From assembly GCA_904420235.1 (NCBI GenBank), contig CAJFUS010000065.1, forward strand, positions 1 through 5,302: 5,302 nt of DNA, in the 5' to 3' direction. The position numbers and the translations under genes are program-made. This stretch comes from Candidatus Neoanaerotignum tabaqchaliae. Its GTDB lineage: Bacteria; Bacillota; Clostridia; Lachnospirales; Anaerotignaceae. The stretch's first letter is position 1; every line of letters begins with the position of its first letter. The notes under the pieces were generated by a model. It made no database searches, was not told where the DNA came from, and saw only the letters and a list, made by a program, of their open reading frames with translations. Shown one piece after another: positions 3,803 through 5,302 of the stretch.

Positions 3803-4171
3803 ATGAATAAAATAAAAGAACTCCGAGAAGAAAAAGGCTGGAAACAAGAGGATTTAGGTAATCTTTTAGGCGTACAAAAAGCCACAGTATCAAAATACGA
3901 AACTGGCAGAATACCTTTAACTGATGATACTATTAGGAAACTTTCTGATATATTTCAGGTGCCGTCAGATTATATACTTGGCATAAGCTCATCAAGGGAC
4001 AAATTAAATGACAAAACAATGGAAGAAACTATCTATGAAAAATATGGTTTAAAGCCTGAAAATATAGAGGAACTTAAAAAATACGCAGAACTGCTTAAGC
4101 TAAAACAGTTAGCCGATGAAGATAGTGAGTTTGGTAGTAATCTTAAATCTTTACGTCACAACAACAAATAA
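3803..4171 (+). CDS. CI-like XRE repressor of the mobile element
   Basis: A 122-aa protein with a textbook XRE HTH at residues 3-59: IKELREEKGWKQEDLGNLLG, recognition region QKATVSKYETGRIPL (25-39), and IRKLSDIFQVPSDYIL (44-59). Residues 72-104 form a charged helical segment that probably mediates dimerisation. The Ser-Lys peptidase domain of LexA/CI repressors is absent, so RecA-driven self-cleavage is not expected; induction would need a separate protease, an antirepressor or the Cro-like protein. No ImmA-type protease is seen in the window. ATG 3803 follows GAGGT (3791-3795). It sits next to two perfect operators, and the same operator controls the gene at 957. No terminator separates it from the integrase 72 nt downstream, so both may share a transcript. 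Confidence 0.85.
   Translation: MNKIKELREEKGWKQEDLGNLLGVQKATVSKYETGRIPLTDDTIRKLSDIFQVPSDYILGISSSRDKLNDKTMEETIYEKYGLKPENIEELKKYAELLKLKQLADEDSEFGSNLKSLRHNNK
3928..3938. promoter_or_regulatory. Operator-like sequence inside the repressor gene
   Basis: TACTATTAGGA matches TCCTATTAGGA at 10 of 11 positions, in codons for DDTIRK. It could be an auxiliary site used by looping or as a roadblock. It is equally well explained by coding constraint in A+T-rich DNA. Confidence 0.2.
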
Positions 4172-4243
4172 AAAATAAATTAATGAATATGAAAAACAAA
4201 GTTATAGATTATATTAAAAACCATTATTAAGTAGGTGGTACAT

Positions 4244-5302
4244 ATGGCCAGTATAGAAAAATTAGGCCCAAATAAATATAAAATTGTGGTATCAAATGGG
4301 TACCGTATAGACGGCTCTAAAATACGTGAGAAAAAAATTATAACTCTTTCTGACAATCTCACAGAAAAGCAGAAAGAAAAAGAATTAAACAAAATAGTTG
4401 TTGAATTTGAAAATGCCGTTAAAAATGGAAAATATCTTGACGGAAATAAAATAAATTTAAAAGAATTTATAGACAAGTGGGAAAAAACTGTAATTGAGGC
4501 GGGAACTTATGCTCCATCCACATGGCACACATATAGCAATCGTATACATAAATGTATACTTCCTGCCCTTGGACATTTAAAAATAGCAAAAATACAACCT
4601 TATCATATACTTGCGTTTTTAAATGACCTTAAGAACGGAAACATAAATCAAAATCCACAATTTCGACCCTCTCAAAAACTTATAGATATTCTAAATAATG
4701 AAAATAAATCCGTTTACAAAGAAATTGGAATATCTTACAAAACATTTATAAAGCTAAAAAATGGCAATAAAATTGCTAATTTAGATACAGTTAAGCATAT
4801 AACCGATTTCTACCCAACTCAAAAAAAGTTATTTGATAAAATTATAACTCCCTTGTCAAATAGAACTATTGCACACTATCAAGATTTATTATCAACAATC
4901 TTTTCTGCTGCGGTGCATTGGCAGATAATTGAGAAAAATCCTGTACTGTCAATCGAGAAAGTGAAGGTCGCAAAGAAGGACCCTGTATTCTTTGATGACA
5001 TATTAGTTGTCAAATTTCTTATAGCCCTTGAATCAGCGCCTTTTAAATATAAAATGGCTATTTATCTTGCCCTTGATACTGGTTTACGTCTGAGTGAAGT
5101 AATGGGACTTAAATGGGATAAAGTTGATGAAACAACTCATAGTATAAATATATCTGAGGTACGGCAATATATATCCGAGTTTGGAGAAGTAATTAAAGGC
5201 CCTAAATCTGACAGCGGGAATAGAAACATTATGCTATCAGACACAGTATTTAATATGCTTATGGAATATAAATCATATCAACAAAAAAACATGGAAATTT
5301 AC
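4244..5302 (+). CDS. int: Tyrosine recombinase/integrase of the mobile element, with embedded HTH; 3' end beyond the window
   Basis: 353 residues are visible and the frame is open at the window end. Residues 1-65 fit an arm-type/AP2-like DNA-binding domain. The core-binding (SAM-like) domain begins at about 71 (NLKEFIDKWE) and closes with LSNRTIAHYQDLLSTIFSAA then VHWQIIEKNP (204-233). The catalytic domain starts near 248 and shows the first active-site Arg, R282 in TGLRLSEVMGLKW, and the likely beta-hairpin Lys, K321 in GPKSDSGNR. The HxxR, His/Trp and Tyr motifs lie outside. Between residues 132 and 203 an insert of about 70 aa interrupts the core-binding domain. It contains an XRE-like HTH (about 143-190: VYKEIGISYKTFIKLKNG, then LDTVKHITDFY). 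ATG 4244 follows AGGTGG (4233-4238). It integrates and, with an Xis, excises the element; the attachment site is probably further right. Confidence 0.9.
   Translation, partial: MASIEKLGPNKYKIVVSNGYRIDGSKIREKKIITLSDNLTEKQKEKELNKIVVEFENAVKNGKYLDGNKINLKEFIDKWEKTVIEAGTYAPSTWHTYSNRIHKCILPALGHLKIAKIQPYHILAFLNDLKNGNINQNPQFRPSQKLIDILNNENKSVYKEIGISYKTFIKLKNGNKIANLDTVKHITDFYPTQKKLFDKIITPLSNRTIAHYQDLLSTIFSAAVHWQIIEKNPVLSIEKVKVAKKDPVFFDDILVVKFLIALESAPFKYKMAIYLALDTGLRLSEVMGLKWDKVDETTHSINISEVRQYISEFGEVIKGPKSDSGNRNIMLSDTVFNMLMEYKSYQQKNMEIY

Noticed and set aside
4180..4476. Antisense Phe/Ile-rich open frame opposite the integrase start
   Set aside because: Its apparent hydrophobicity is a by-product of the Lys/Glu-rich integrase codons on the other strand.

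Overview
The window looks like one end of an integrated mobile element (prophage remnant, ICE or genomic island) in a low-GC Gram-positive bacterium, most likely a member of the Clostridia. This is inferred from the strong A+T bias, the AGGAGG-type ribosome binding sites in front of nearly every gene, the AAA/ATA-rich codon use, and Firmicutes-type families (PemK/MazF with a DUF2281-like antitoxin, a YoeB tail ending RMWTHYE, an ICE/phage-type tyrosine integrase). No rRNA, tRNA or housekeeping gene is visible.

Layout. (1) 1-814: promoter-like sequences and two tandem, mutually similar small XRE-type regulators on the + strand. (2) 888-2093: a promoter carrying an inverted-repeat operator, then a 378-aa protein with an HsdR N-terminal PD-(D/E)xK nuclease fold but no helicase. 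(3) 2090-3098: two toxin-antitoxin loci. The first is an apparently intact DUF2281-like/MazF pair whose genes overlap by 16 nt. The second is an intact Phd/YefM antitoxin followed by a YoeB toxin reduced to 26 codons by an in-frame internal deletion. Between them lies a short structured stretch resembling one degenerate subtype I-C CRISPR repeat. (4) 3093-3155: two adjacent hairpins, the second a good + strand terminator. (5) 3147-4171: a lysis/lysogeny-style switch, with a small Cro-like XRE protein and an excisionase-like protein leftward and a 122-aa CI-like repressor rightward. (6) 4244-5302: a tyrosine integrase, cut off by the window end before its C-terminal catalytic residues, with an apparent helix-turn-helix domain inserted in its core-binding domain.

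How it may work together. The inverted repeat TCCTA-N-TAGGA occurs twice between the divergent regulators. It occurs once more, 2.8 kb away, at the -35 position of the nuclease-like gene. A 10/11 match lies between the Cro-like and Xis-like genes. This suggests that the element's switch protein also controls the nuclease-like gene, so the latter would be part of the element's regulon rather than passive cargo. That link is inferred from sequence only. The toxin-antitoxin loci probably stabilise the element; the second can no longer make a full toxin. The most promising unusual points are the shared operator, the integrase with an embedded HTH, the gutted YoeB, and the solitary CRISPR-repeat-like sequence.
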